A stretch of 64,000 nt of DNA from Dokdonella sp. (GTDB lineage Bacteria > Pseudomonadota > Gammaproteobacteria > Xanthomonadales > Rhodanobacteraceae). The translations under genes and the position numbers were made by a program. The notes below the pieces were generated by a model that saw only the letters and a list, made by a program, of their open reading frames with translations, was not told the DNA's origin and did not search any database. Shown piece by piece: positions 10,001-19,300 of this stretch (its first letter is position 1; the number at the start of each line of letters is the position of its first letter). Location: the NCBI RefSeq assembly GCF_017744955.1, contig NZ_JAGIAG010000003.1, positions 124,001-188,000 of the forward strand. The letters run 5' to 3'.

Positions 10001-11659
10001 AGCGGCGACTGCGCCAGCCTGCCGTGCACGATCGCCAGCCTCGCGCCGACGGCGAGCCGCACGGTCACGCTGACCTATGCGATTCCGGCCGGCTACACCG
10101 CCGCCACACTGGTCAGCCAGTCCAGCGCGAGCAGCGCGACCGAGGATCCGAACCCCGCCGACAACAGCGCGTCGGTCACCACGACGATTGGGGCGAGCGC
10201 CGACCTGTCGATCGCGCTGAGCGGCCCGTCCAGCGCCGGCGCGCCCGGCACGATCAGCTACACGATCACCGTGTCGAACGCCGGCCCGAGTCCGGCGCAG
10301 GTGGTGTCGGTCGCCGATCCGACGCCGGCGGGATTGACGTTCGCGTCCACCGCCGGCGACTGCGCGACGGCGTTCCCGTGCCAGCTCGGCAACCTCGCCG
10401 CCGGCGCGAGCAAGACGATCGTGGCCACCTTCTCGATCCCGGACGGCTACGCGCAACCGGACATCGTCGACAACGCCAGCGTCGCCAGCACGACGGACGA
10501 TCCGGTGCCAGAGAACAACGCCGCCTCGTTCACCAGCAGCGTCTCGCACGACGCCGATCTGACGCTGACCATGCAGGCCCCGGCCGGCGCCGTTCGCGGC
10601 GGCACCGTGACCTACGCCATCGCCGTCGGCAACAACGGCTCGGCCAGCGCGAGCGCGGTCAGCCTCGCCGATCCGACGCCGGCGGGACTGGTCTTCGTGT
10701 CCAACAGCGGAGCGTGCGCCACGGCGTTCCCGTGCGATCTCGGTACGCTGCCCAGCGGCGCGCTGCGGATCGTCAACGCGACCTTCCGCATTCCGTACGA
10801 CTACGCCGGCGCAGGTCCGGTCGCGAACGTCGCCACGGTCAGCTCCGCCACCAACGATCCGACCCCGGCCAACAACAGCGCCGACGCCAGTGTTGCGCTC
10901 GGCGATTCGGCCGACCTGTCGATCACGCAGACCGGCACTCCCGCGGTGCTCGCGGGCGGAACGATCGCCTACACCGTGACCGTCGCCAACGCCGGACCGA
11001 GCGCCGCCGCCGGCGTCAATGTCGGCAACACGCCGCCGGCCGGACTCGTCGCCGGCGCGGTGACCGGCGACTGCACCGCCCTGCCCTGCGCGCTCGGCAC
11101 GTTGGCGCCGGGAGCCACGCGCAGCTTCGTGGTGAACTTCACGGTGCCGTCGGACTACGCCGGCAGCAACCCGGTCACGCACGCCGCTTCCGTCAGCAGC
11201 ACCACACCGGACCCGGACATGGACGACAACGTGTTCGCGGCGCACACCACGGTGGGTGCCGGCGCCGACATCGCGGTGACGGTGCAGGCACCGGAGCTGG
11301 TCCAGCGCGGCGAGCGTTTCGTCTATTCGGTGAGCATCACCAACAACGGCCCGAGCGCCGCGCAAGGCGTGCAGTTGAACGCGAGCCTGCCGGCGGGACT
11401 GGTGTTCGTCGGCAACGCCGGCGACTGCACCGGCGCGTGGCCGTGCTCGATCGGCGATCTCGCCGCCGGCGCGACGCGCACGGTACAGACGACCGTCTGC
11501 GTTCCGGCCGGATACGGCTCCAACCAGCCGCTTCGCCTGCAAGCCACCGGCAGCGAGACCACGCCCGATCCGTACGCCGGCAACGACAGCGCGCTGGCCT
11601 ATGCGGAGTTGAATCTCGACGTGCTGTTCCGCAACGGGTTCGATCCGGCTTGCCAGTGA
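7061..11659 (+). CDS. secreted BNR/sortilin-like propeller protein with five DUF11 repeats and an LFRNGFD C-terminal tag
   Basis: A 1532-residue exported protein. The start at 7061 follows a GGGGG ribosome site and opens a signal peptide (MRKLLLPFAFTLTIAAGATA). Residues about 90-915 carry repeated propeller strands with Asp-box-like sequences (GGGIWKTT, STDQGASW, STDGGASY), as in sortilin/VPS10 and sialidase-type BNR proteins. Residues 930-1520 are five DUF11 (TIGR01451-type) beta-sandwich repeats of about 117 residues, starting near 930, 1047, 1165, 1284 and 1402. Most contain a NNGP- or NAGP-type motif and a Cys pair (GDC...PC). The protein ends LFRNGFD at 1522-1528 plus four residues, the tag seen in other secreted proteins here. 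No catalytic site is visible; a surface or extracellular binding role is inferred. Confidence 0.85.
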   Translation: MRKLLLPFAFTLTIAAGATAAYLQFAHPDGWHEQDEGEDDDGPPNGDDWILRYTYPTGRFDPAWATEAAVANRAIAQAAPAGVRTYQKTRVPDSPLTLDANRFTPLGPMPENNTQQSYGSVSGRVNVIAVDPVDPTIAYAGTDGGGIWKTTTCCSLDAPPNNTTTWEIVTDIPEIAGLSISDLTIDPNDHRTIYAATGDLNFGNFSFGANGVLKSTDQGASWRLLGTEVFSPYYAPIGGGFPQYQAIGKVAVDPNDSRTIVVGTKTSVYFSYDAGENWTGPCFVNEFATSANRQRQDVTGLIPVSNGDGSTRLYVAIGTRGNATPTQPDIGQNGANGVYRLERIPGGGCPATGAWTLLANGWPAGTGSGNPTGTAGGTDIGRIELAVSASQPETIYAMAASVSGSNVLGVWRSNDRGDTWTKTASTANVARCGSDGNSTGGGTQMWYDAGLAVHPTNPEITFLSGFDLYRSTDGGASYVDITCGWTTKPAGTLDHVHVDHHARAFLPGGGEKMLIGSDGGVYYTENSTAPFPSFRQLNETLNTIEFYFGDITSNFANSATPAIGAGAQDNGCSAVKFDGQPVGPVKWTSNCAGDGTTTKIEPIGNAIWFNSSQYGSLARSLTYGNTMSGGFSTASGNTGGTWGGTGDLSSTIFAMSYDIYKWGALDAPDSGCSTANGCNHMIAGTNRLWETIDMTNANTTAMRASWKARTPNLTKNTLVLGTSNRSYINYVAYSFTDPTVAAVGTTDGNVQIVFGLGTSVAANCPATPPTDGNCAQAIDLTDGNRVLPNRPIFGVRFDPRSALVVYAAVGGFDQNTPGRPGHVFQATCADYGCSSFAWKDKSGNLPNIPVEQIMPNPNRPDQVFIGTDWGLYYTDDISADAPTWHYFEDFPRVMVWDLAVDRGFTTLAAFTRSRGAWVWPLPDAAIGHGADLAVTQTGSATAVAGGQATYAITVKNNGPDTANQVVLSSPTPAGVMLSAISGDCASLPCTIASLAPTASRTVTLTYAIPAGYTAATLVSQSSASSATEDPNPADNSASVTTTIGASADLSIALSGPSSAGAPGTISYTITVSNAGPSPAQVVSVADPTPAGLTFASTAGDCATAFPCQLGNLAAGASKTIVATFSIPDGYAQPDIVDNASVASTTDDPVPENNAASFTSSVSHDADLTLTMQAPAGAVRGGTVTYAIAVGNNGSASASAVSLADPTPAGLVFVSNSGACATAFPCDLGTLPSGALRIVNATFRIPYDYAGAGPVANVATVSSATNDPTPANNSADASVALGDSADLSITQTGTPAVLAGGTIAYTVTVANAGPSAAAGVNVGNTPPAGLVAGAVTGDCTALPCALGTLAPGATRSFVVNFTVPSDYAGSNPVTHAASVSSTTPDPDMDDNVFAAHTTVGAGADIAVTVQAPELVQRGERFVYSVSITNNGPSAAQGVQLNASLPAGLVFVGNAGDCTGAWPCSIGDLAAGATRTVQTTVCVPAGYGSNQPLRLQATGSETTPDPYAGNDSALAYAELNLDVLFRNGFDPACQ
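9848..11617 (+). repeat. five tandem DUF11 coding repeats (about 354 bp each)
   Basis: Units begin near 9848, 10199, 10553, 10910 and 11264 and encode the five beta-sandwich repeats of the gene at 7061. Shared stretches such as the codons for PTPAGL and the GDC...PC pair recur at the same place in the units. The regular spacing (351-357 bp) suggests expansion by unequal recombination. Confidence 0.85.
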
Positions 11660-11666
11660 CGCTCCC

Positions 11667-11752
11667 GCGGATCCCGGCGGAGGTTTGCCGGGATCCGCAG
11701 GATTCGCATCGTTCCGAATGCGCGCACCGATTCCGGTACGGAATCGGTGCGC
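11667..11752. terminator. two strong hairpins between convergent genes
   Basis: The first hairpin pairs 11667-11678 (GCGGATCCCGGC) with 11687-11698 around an 8-nt loop. The second pairs 11722-11735 with 11739-11752 (14-bp perfect stem, GTA loop). They fill the gap between the plus-strand gene ending at 11659 and the minus-strand RND gene ending at 11781, so they probably terminate transcription from both sides. Neither has a clear T-tract. Confidence 0.6.
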
Positions 11753-11780
11753 CTTCGCGACGACGAGTGCCGCCCGCGGA

Positions 11781-14700
11781 TCAGACCGCCGGGCGAACCG
11801 CCCTGGGCCGCCGCAAGCGTTCCTGCAAGCGTTCGAAGTAGATGTAGATCACCGGCGTGATGTACAGCGTCAGCAGCTGCGAGGTGATCAACCCGCCGAC
11901 CACGGCGAGGCCGAGCGGCCGGCGCGCATCGGCGCCGGCGCCGATGCCGAGCGCGATCGGCAAGGTGCCCATCAGCGCGGCGAAGGTCGTCATCATGATC
12001 GGGCGGAAGCGGATCACGCTGGCGTCGACGATCGCGCGCGTGGCGATCTCGCCTTCGCGCTGCTTCTCCAGCGCGAAGTCGATCATCATGATCGCGTTCT
12101 TCTTGACGATGCCGATCAGCATGATCAGGCCGACCGCGCCGTAGAGATCGAGCTCCTTGCCGAACAGCATCAGCGTGAGCAGCGCGCCGAAGATCGCGGT
12201 CGGCAGGCCGGACAGGATCGTCAGCGGATGGATGAAGCTCTCGTAGAGGATGCCGAGCACGAGGTAGATCACGAAGATCGCCAGCAGCAGCAGCACGCCC
12301 ATGCCGGCGACCGAATCCTGGAACGACTGCGCGGTGCCCTGGAACGAGGTGGTGATCGTCTCCGGCAGCTTCAGCTCGGCGACGACGCGATCGACGCCGG
12401 CGACCGCGTCGCTGAGCGACATGCCCGGCGCGAGATTGAACGACACCGTCGTCGCCGGAACCTGGCCGAGGTGGTTGATCGTCGCCGCGCCGACCGAATG
12501 GCCGGTGCGCGTCACCGCCGACAGCGGCACCAGCTGCGTCGACGGCACCGCGGTCGCGTCGCCGGCGGCGCTCTTCGGCGGCAGCGTCGGCGTGACGTAG
12601 ATCGAGGACAGCACCGAGGTGTCGGCCTGCCGCTTCGGATCGACCTGCAGCAGCACCCAGAACTGGTCCGAGTCGGTGTAGATCGTCGACACCTGGGCCG
12701 GGCCGAACGCGTAGTACAGCGCGTTCTCGATCGCCTGCGGCGTGACGCCGTAGGCGGCCGCGGCGTCGCGGTCGATGCTCACGTCCAGGCGCGGGTTGGC
12801 GATCAGCATGTCGCTGGTGACGTCGAGGAATCCGGGCTGCTTGGACAGCGCCGCGACCAGCTTCGGCGTCCACTCGAACAGGCGCTGGCTGTCGGTGTCC
12901 TGCAGCGCGAACTGGTAGACGCTGTTGGTCGGACGGCCGCCGATGCGGATCAGCGGCAGGTTCTGCGGGAACGCCTGCAGGCCGGCGATGCCCTGCAGCT
13001 GCGGCCGGAGCTGCTGCACCACCTCGTCCGCGCCGACGCGCTCGTGCGGCGGCTTCAGGTTGACGATGACGCGGCCCTGATTGAGCGCGCCGCCGCCACC
13101 GCCGGCGCCGACGAAGGCCATCACGAAGCCGACGTTCGGATTCTTGCGGATGATCTCGATCGCGGCGCGCTGCTTCTCCAGCATCGCGTCGAAGCCGATG
13201 TCCTGCGCCGCCTGCGTGAACACGAACAGCTGGCCGGTGTCGTCGTTGGGCAGGAAGCCCTTGGGCATGCGCACGATCATCGCGCCGGTGACCGCCACCA
13301 GCACCAGGAACAGCGCCATCACGCTGCGCGGATGCCTGACGCAGGCCTCCAGCGTGCGGCGGTAGAAATTCTGCACCGCGTCGAACGCGCGCTCGCTCCA
13401 CTGGTACACGCGGCCGTGCCGGATCGAATGCGGCGAACGCAGCCAGCGGCTGCACAGCATCGGCGTCAGGCTGAGCGAGACGAAGCCGGACACCAGCACC
13501 GCGGCGACGATGGTCACCGCGAACTCGTTGAGCAGGCGCCCGACGATGCCGCCCATGAACACGACCGGGATGAACACCGCCGCCAGCGACAAGGTCATCG
13601 ACACGATGGTGAAGCCGATCTCGCGCGCGCCGTCGAGCGTGGCGGTCAGGCGGTCCTTGCCCATCTCCATGTGGCGGGCGATGTTCTCCAGCATGACGAT
13701 CGCGTCGTCGACGACGAAACCGACCGCCAGCGTCAGCGCCATCAGCGACAGGTTGTCGATGCTGAAGCCGAACGCGTACATGATCGCGAAGGTGCCGACG
13801 ATCGACATCGGCAGCGCCAGCGACGGGATCACCGTCGCCGACAGGTTGCGCAGGAACAGGAAGATCACCAGCACCACCAGGCCCAGCGCGAGCACCAGGC
13901 TGAACTTCACCTCGGCGACCGACTCGCGGATGCTCTGCGAGCGGTCGTAGATCACGTTCAGTTCGGCGCCGGCCGGCAGCGAGCGCTCGAACGCCGGCAG
14001 CAGGTGCTTGATGTCGTCGACGACCTGGATCGTGTTCGCGCCGGGCTGCTTCTGGATCGCCAGCACCACGCCGCGCTCGCCGTTGAGCAGCGCGCCGCCC
14101 TTGTCGTTCTGCACGCCGTCGTAGACGTGGGCGACGTCCTTCAGGCGCACCGGCGCGCCGTTCTGGTAGCTGACGATGAGGTCGCCGAACGCCGCCGCGT
14201 CGAACATCTGGCCGTCGACCATGACGTTGTAGACGCGGTTCGGGCCGTACAAGGTGCCGGTCGGCAGGTTCACGTTGCCGCGGCCGACGGCGTCGGCGAC
14301 GGCGTCGATGCCGAGCCCGCGCGCGGACAGCGCGTCCGGGTTCAGGTCGATGCGCACGGCGTACTTCTGCGAACCCCAGACGTTGACCTGGGCCACGCCG
14401 CCGACCATCGAGATGCGCTGCGCCAGCGTGTTCTCCGCGTACTCGTTCAGCGTCGACAGGCGCAGCGTCTTGGAGGTGAACGCGATGTAGAAGATCGGCG
14501 CGTCGGCCGGGTTGACCTTGCGGAAGGTCGGCGGCGTGGTCATCTGCGTCGGCAGCTGGCGCAGCGCGGCCGAGATCGCCGCCTGCACGTCCTGCGCGGC
14601 GGCGTCGATGTTGCGGTCGAGCGCGAACTGCAGCGTGATGTTGGTCGAGCCGAGCGAGCTCTGCGAGGTCATCGAGTCGATCGCCGGGATCGTCGAGAAC

Positions 14701-14909
14701 TGCTTCTCCAGCGGCGTGGCCACCGCCGACGCCATCGTCTCCGGCGACGCGCCGGGCAGGCTGGCGTTGACCGAGATGGTCGGGAAGTCGACGTTCGGCA
14801 GCGCCGCCACCGGCAGCGCGCGATAGCCGACGACGCCGAACACCAGGATGCCGATCATGACCAGGGTGGTCATGACCGGGCGTCGTACGAAAATCTCCGA
14901 CACGTTCAC
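11781..14909 (-). CDS. RND efflux permease, MdtB/MdtC-like
   Basis: A 1042-residue inner-membrane RND transporter that would export drugs or other compounds using the proton gradient. It starts at a GTG (14909) overlapping the adaptor gene stop as GTGA and opens VNVSEIFVRRPVMTTL, the usual start of this family. Helix IV carries the proton-relay Asp pair in VGFVVDDAIVMLENIARH, and KGFLPNDDTGQLF is typical of the MdtB/MdtC group. Two porter halves and about 12 helices are present, and length matches the family. With its adaptor it forms a two-gene operon; no TolC-type outer-membrane gene is adjacent, so it may use one encoded elsewhere. Confidence 0.93.
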   Translation of the reverse strand: MNVSEIFVRRPVMTTLVMIGILVFGVVGYRALPVAALPNVDFPTISVNASLPGASPETMASAVATPLEKQFSTIPAIDSMTSQSSLGSTNITLQFALDRNIDAAAQDVQAAISAALRQLPTQMTTPPTFRKVNPADAPIFYIAFTSKTLRLSTLNEYAENTLAQRISMVGGVAQVNVWGSQKYAVRIDLNPDALSARGLGIDAVADAVGRGNVNLPTGTLYGPNRVYNVMVDGQMFDAAAFGDLIVSYQNGAPVRLKDVAHVYDGVQNDKGGALLNGERGVVLAIQKQPGANTIQVVDDIKHLLPAFERSLPAGAELNVIYDRSQSIRESVAEVKFSLVLALGLVVLVIFLFLRNLSATVIPSLALPMSIVGTFAIMYAFGFSIDNLSLMALTLAVGFVVDDAIVMLENIARHMEMGKDRLTATLDGAREIGFTIVSMTLSLAAVFIPVVFMGGIVGRLLNEFAVTIVAAVLVSGFVSLSLTPMLCSRWLRSPHSIRHGRVYQWSERAFDAVQNFYRRTLEACVRHPRSVMALFLVLVAVTGAMIVRMPKGFLPNDDTGQLFVFTQAAQDIGFDAMLEKQRAAIEIIRKNPNVGFVMAFVGAGGGGGALNQGRVIVNLKPPHERVGADEVVQQLRPQLQGIAGLQAFPQNLPLIRIGGRPTNSVYQFALQDTDSQRLFEWTPKLVAALSKQPGFLDVTSDMLIANPRLDVSIDRDAAAAYGVTPQAIENALYYAFGPAQVSTIYTDSDQFWVLLQVDPKRQADTSVLSSIYVTPTLPPKSAAGDATAVPSTQLVPLSAVTRTGHSVGAATINHLGQVPATTVSFNLAPGMSLSDAVAGVDRVVAELKLPETITTSFQGTAQSFQDSVAGMGVLLLLAIFVIYLVLGILYESFIHPLTILSGLPTAIFGALLTLMLFGKELDLYGAVGLIMLIGIVKKNAIMMIDFALEKQREGEIATRAIVDASVIRFRPIMMTTFAALMGTLPIALGIGAGADARRPLGLAVVGGLITSQLLTLYITPVIYIYFERLQERLRRPRAVRPAV

Positions 14910-16054
14910 CGCGCGGCTTCCGCGGCCTGTCCGGCGCCTGCCGCCGGCTCGTCGATCTTCAGCGGCGACTGGTCCTCGACGCGCGACTGCCCGTCGAGCA
15001 CGACGGTCTCGCCGGCGGCGAGGCCGCTTTCGATCACCGCGTGGCCTTCGACCACGCGCGCGACCTTGACCGCGCGCTGCTCGGCGTGCCGATCCGGCTT
15101 CACCACAAAGACGTAGGTTCCGTTCGGGCCGTTCTGCACCGCCGCGTCGGGCAGCACGACGGCATTCACGTCGTGGCCGAGCGTCAGGCTGACGCCGACC
15201 AGCTGCCCCGGCCAGAGCACGTGCTCGGTGTTGGCGAACTCGCCGCGCAGGCGGATCGTGCCGGTGCTCGTGTCGACCGCGTTGTCGACGAAGGCGACCT
15301 TGCCTTCGACCGGGGCGTCGATGCCGATCACGTTGGCGCGCACCGCGAGCGGCGCCTGCCTCTGCGCCTTCAGCACGTGTCCGAGCAGGGAGCTCGGCAG
15401 CGCGAAGTTGACGTAGATCGGCTCGACCTGGTTGATGACGACGAGCGGATTGACGTCGTTGGCCTTCACCACGTTGCCGGGCTGGATCAGGATGCGGCCG
15501 ATGCGGCCGGCGATCGGCGAGCGGATCTCGGTGTAGCCGAGCGTCAGCTTCGCCGCGGCGACGTTGGCCTCGTCGACCTTGACCGCGGCCTGCGCGACGC
15601 CGAGGTTGGTGCGGTACTGCTCCATCTGGTCGGCCGAGATGTAACCCTTGGCGGCGACGTCCTTGTAGCGCCCGACCTGCGAGCGCGCCTGCGCCAGCGT
15701 GGCCTGGTCCTTCGCCAGCGCCGACTGCGCCTGCTGCAACGCGGCCTGCGCCGGGCGCGGATCGATGCGGAACAGCAACTGGTCCTTGGCGACGTCGGCG
15801 CCGTCCTTGACGAAGGATTCGAGCAACTGGCCGTCGATCTGCGACTTCACCGCCACGCTGTTGATCGTCTCGACGTTGCCCGGCGCCGTCGCCAGCATCG
15901 GCATGTCGCGCGCGACCGCCTGCGTCACGCTGACCGGCACCGGCTGCGCCGGCGGCGGCGCGCGCTCCTTCGAGCACGACACGAGCGCGCCCGCGAACAG
16001 GAGCGACAGCGCGACGCGGCGACGTTGAGGGGCGGTTCCTCGCATGCCTTGCAT
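14906..16054 (-). CDS. RND efflux periplasmic adaptor lipoprotein, MdtA-like
   Basis: About 382 residues; membrane-fusion protein that links the RND permease to an outer-membrane channel. The N terminus is a lipoprotein signal with lipobox LVSC (Cys near residue 28). It is followed by the barrel-sandwich half ending IDGQLLESFVKDG, a long alpha-hairpin with Gln/Ala-rich helices (about 95-165), and the second lipoyl half with LGYTEIRSPIAGRIGR. The start is uncertain: ATG at 16054 (MQGMRGT) and ATG at 16045 both fit, and 16045 has a slightly better AAGG site. The stop overlaps the permease start, so the pair is co-translated. It is divergent from mfd. Confidence 0.9.
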   Translation of the reverse strand: MQGMRGTAPQRRRVALSLLFAGALVSCSKERAPPPAQPVPVSVTQAVARDMPMLATAPGNVETINSVAVKSQIDGQLLESFVKDGADVAKDQLLFRIDPRPAQAALQQAQSALAKDQATLAQARSQVGRYKDVAAKGYISADQMEQYRTNLGVAQAAVKVDEANVAAAKLTLGYTEIRSPIAGRIGRILIQPGNVVKANDVNPLVVINQVEPIYVNFALPSSLLGHVLKAQRQAPLAVRANVIGIDAPVEGKVAFVDNAVDTSTGTIRLRGEFANTEHVLWPGQLVGVSLTLGHDVNAVVLPDAAVQNGPNGTYVFVVKPDRHAEQRAVKVARVVEGHAVIESGLAAGETVVLDGQSRVEDQSPLKIDEPAAGAGQAAEAAR

Positions 16055-16364
16055 TCCGTTGTTATCGAGAACGAATCTCATTGTGAACGATCGCGGCGAA
16101 CCAGGTTCCGCGCCCGCCGGTAAACCGACGTAAAGAGCAAGGAACGGCATGACTTTCGGCCCGCGCAGCTGCGGGTTCGAGCGCCGTCGAAGACGGTGCC
16201 GGCCCGTGGCCATCGTGCGCCCGCGATGTGACGGGCATCCGGCCCGGACCCCCGGTCGGTTAAACTGCCCGGCTTGGTTCGCGGCGATGGGTGCCGCATC
16301 TTCTCATCTTTCCGCTCGTCCGATTCCCGTCTGCCGGGTTGCCGGTCGCCCGATTCCCAGTGCC
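16055..16364. other. divergent intergenic region, efflux adaptor / mfd
   Basis: This 310-nt gap holds the promoters for the efflux pair (left) and mfd (right), but no hexamer pair is convincing. GATTCCC occurs twice just before mfd (16322-16328 and 16352-16358), a short repeat also seen before the gene at 62880. No gene, tRNA or strong hairpin is visible. Confidence 0.5.
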
Positions 16365-19300
16365 ATGTCCTCGCCGCTGATCCGCCCGCCTCTTCCGACC
16401 TCGACCAAGCAGCGCCGCTACTGGAACGCGCCGCACGGCTCCGCGCTGGCGCTGACGCTGGCCGAGACCGCGCGCGTGCATGCCGGACTGGTCGTCGTCG
16501 TCGCGCCGGACACGCACGCGGCGCACGCGCTCGAGGCGGAGCTGGCGGTGTTCGCCGGCGGCGAGGTCGAGGTGCTGCAGTTCCCGGACTGGGAAACCCT
16601 GCCCTACGACCTGTTCTCGCCGCACCCGGACATCGTCTCGCAGCGCATCGCCACGCTGTACCGGCTGCCCGGCCTGCGCCGCGGCGTGCTGGTCGCCTCC
16701 GCGGCGACGCTGATGCAGCGCCTGGCGCCGCGCAGCTACGTCAGCGGCTCCGGCCTGGTGCTCGAACTCAGGCAGAAACTCGATCTGGCGCATGAACAGC
16801 GCCGCCTCGAAGCGGCCGGCTACCGCAACGTGCCGCAGGTGCAGGAACCCGGCGACTTCGCCGTGCGCGGCGCGCTGCTGGACATCTTCCCGATGGGCAC
16901 GGTCGAGCCGTACCGCATCGAGCTGTTCGACGACGAGATCGATTCGATCCGCAGCTTCGACCCGGAAACGCAGCGCTCCTCGCACAAGGTCGACTCGGTG
17001 CGCCTGCTGCCGGCGCGCGAGTTCCCGCTGACCGAGGAGTCGGCGAAGGCGTTCCGCAACACGCTGCGCGAACGCTTCCCGATCGACCCGCGCCGCTGTC
17101 CGCTGTACCAGGACATCAAGGAAGGCGCCACGCCGGCCGGCATCGAGTACTACCTGCCGCTGTTCTTCGAACGCACCGAGACGCTGTTCGACTACCTCGC
17201 GGGTGACGCGCTGTTCGTGCTCGGCGAAGGCGCGCTGGATTCCGCCGAGACGTTCTGGACGCAGACCGGCCAGCGCTACGAGCAGCGCGCGCACGACGTC
17301 GAACGGCCGGTGCTGCCGCCGGCCGAGCTGTACTTGTCGCCGCAGCAGCTGCGCGAGCGGCTGAACGCGACCTTGCGCGTGGACATCGTCGCCAAGGGCG
17401 GCAACGACCACGCCGTCGACCTCGGCACGCAGCCGGCCCCGTCGCTGCCGCTGAACCGCAAGGGCGAGGAAGCCGGCGACGCGCTGCGGCGCTTCGTCTC
17501 CGCCTATCCGGGCCGCGTGCTGATCGCGACCGACTCGGCCGGCCGCCGCGAGGCGCTGATCGAACAACTCGCCGCGGCGCACCTGCGCCCGCAGACCTAC
17601 GCCGCCTGGGGCGAATTCGCCGCCGACGCGAACCGCTTCGGCATCGCCGTCGCGCCGCTCGAACAGGGCTTCGCGTTGACCGAGCCCGCGCTGACGGTGC
17701 TCACCGAGCGCGAGCTGTACGGCGAACGCGCGCAGCAGGTGCGCCGGCGCAAGCGCGCCGCGCGCGACCCGGAAGCGGTGCTGCGCGACCTGTCCGAACT
17801 CGTCCCCGGCGCGCCGATCGTGCACATCGACCACGGCGTCGGCCGCTACCAGGGACTGCTCAAGCTCGACGTCGGCGGCGAGTCGTCGGAATTCCTCGCC
17901 ATCGAGTACGCCAAGGGCGACAAGCTGTACGTGCCGGTGGCGCAGCTGCATCTGGTCTCGCGCTACTCGGGCACCGCGCCGGAGCTGGCGCCGCTGCACG
18001 CGCTCGGCGGCGACGCCTGGGAGCGCGCGAAGAAGAAGGCCGCGCAGAAGGTGCGCGACGTCGCCGCCGAGCTGCTGGCGATCTATGCGCAGCGCGAGGC
18101 GCGCCAGGGCAGCGCGATCGCGGTCGACCGCGAGACCACCGAGCAGTTCGCCGCGGCGTTCCCGTTCGAGGAGACCGCCGACCAGGCGACCGCCATCGAC
18201 GCCGTCATCGCCGACCTCGCCGCGGCGCGGCCGATGGACCGCGTGGTCTGCGGCGACGTCGGCTTCGGCAAGACCGAAGTCGCGCTGCGCGCCGCGTTCG
18301 TCGCGGCGATGGCCGGCAAGCAGGTCGCCGTGCTCGCGCCGACCACGCTGCTGGCGCAGCAGCACTACCAGAACTTCCGCGACCGCTACGCCGACTGGCC
18401 GATCCGCGTCGAGGTGCTGTCGCGCTTCAAGTCGACCAAGGAAATCCGCGCCGCGCTGGACAAGCTCGCCGAAGGGCAGATCGACGTGATGATCGGCACG
18501 CACAAGCTCGTGCAGCCGGACGTGAAGTTCAAGGATCTGGGCCTGGTCATCATCGACGAGGAGCAGCGCTTCGGCGTACGCCAGAAGGAAGCGCTGAAGA
18601 AGCTGCGCGCCGAGGTCGACCTGCTCACGCTGACCGCGACGCCGATCCCGCGCACTCTGAACATGGCGATGGCCGGCCTGCGCGACCTGTCGATCATCGC
18701 CACGCCGCCGGCGCACCGCCTGGCGGTGCAGACCTTCATCGGCCCGTACGACCCGGCGCTGATCCGCGAGGCGATGCAGCGCGAACACGCACGCGGCGGC
18801 CAGGTCTACTTCCTGCACAACGACGTCGAGACGATCGAGAAGACCGCGCGCGAGCTGGCCGAGCTGATGCCGGATGCGCGCATCCGCTACGCGCACGGCC
18901 AGATGCCGGACCGCGAACTCGAGCAGATCATGCTCGACTTCTATCGCCAGCGCTTCAACGTGCTGGTGGCGACCACGATCATCGAGTCGGGCATCGACGT
19001 GCCGAGCGCGAACACCATCATCATCAACCGCGCCGACCGATTCGGCCTGGCGCAGCTGCACCAGCTGCGCGGCCGCGTCGGCCGTTCGCACCATCGCGCC
19101 TACGCCTACCTGATGGTGCCGGAAGGCCGCTCGATCACCGCCGACGCGGAAAAGCGCCTCGACGCGCTCGCCTCGCTCGACGAGCTCGGCGCCGGCTTCA
19201 CCCTCGCCACGCACGACCTGGAAATCCGCGGCGCCGGCGAACTGCTCGGCGAGGAGCAGAGCGGACAGATCGAGGAAGTCGGCTTCTCGCTCTACACCGA

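Noticed and set aside
7073..11542. Open frame of almost 1500 codons antisense to the BNR/DUF11 gene
   Set aside because: Codon-bias shadow of the plus-strand gene; composition is low in hydrophobic residues and no motif is recognisable.
9848..11617. Regular repeats considered as a CRISPR or satellite array
   Set aside because: The repeats are in frame, about 354 bp long, and encode DUF11 domains; no spacer structure.
11685..15116. Long plus-strand frame across the RND permease gene
   Set aside because: Antisense shadow; the minus-strand permease has full family motifs.
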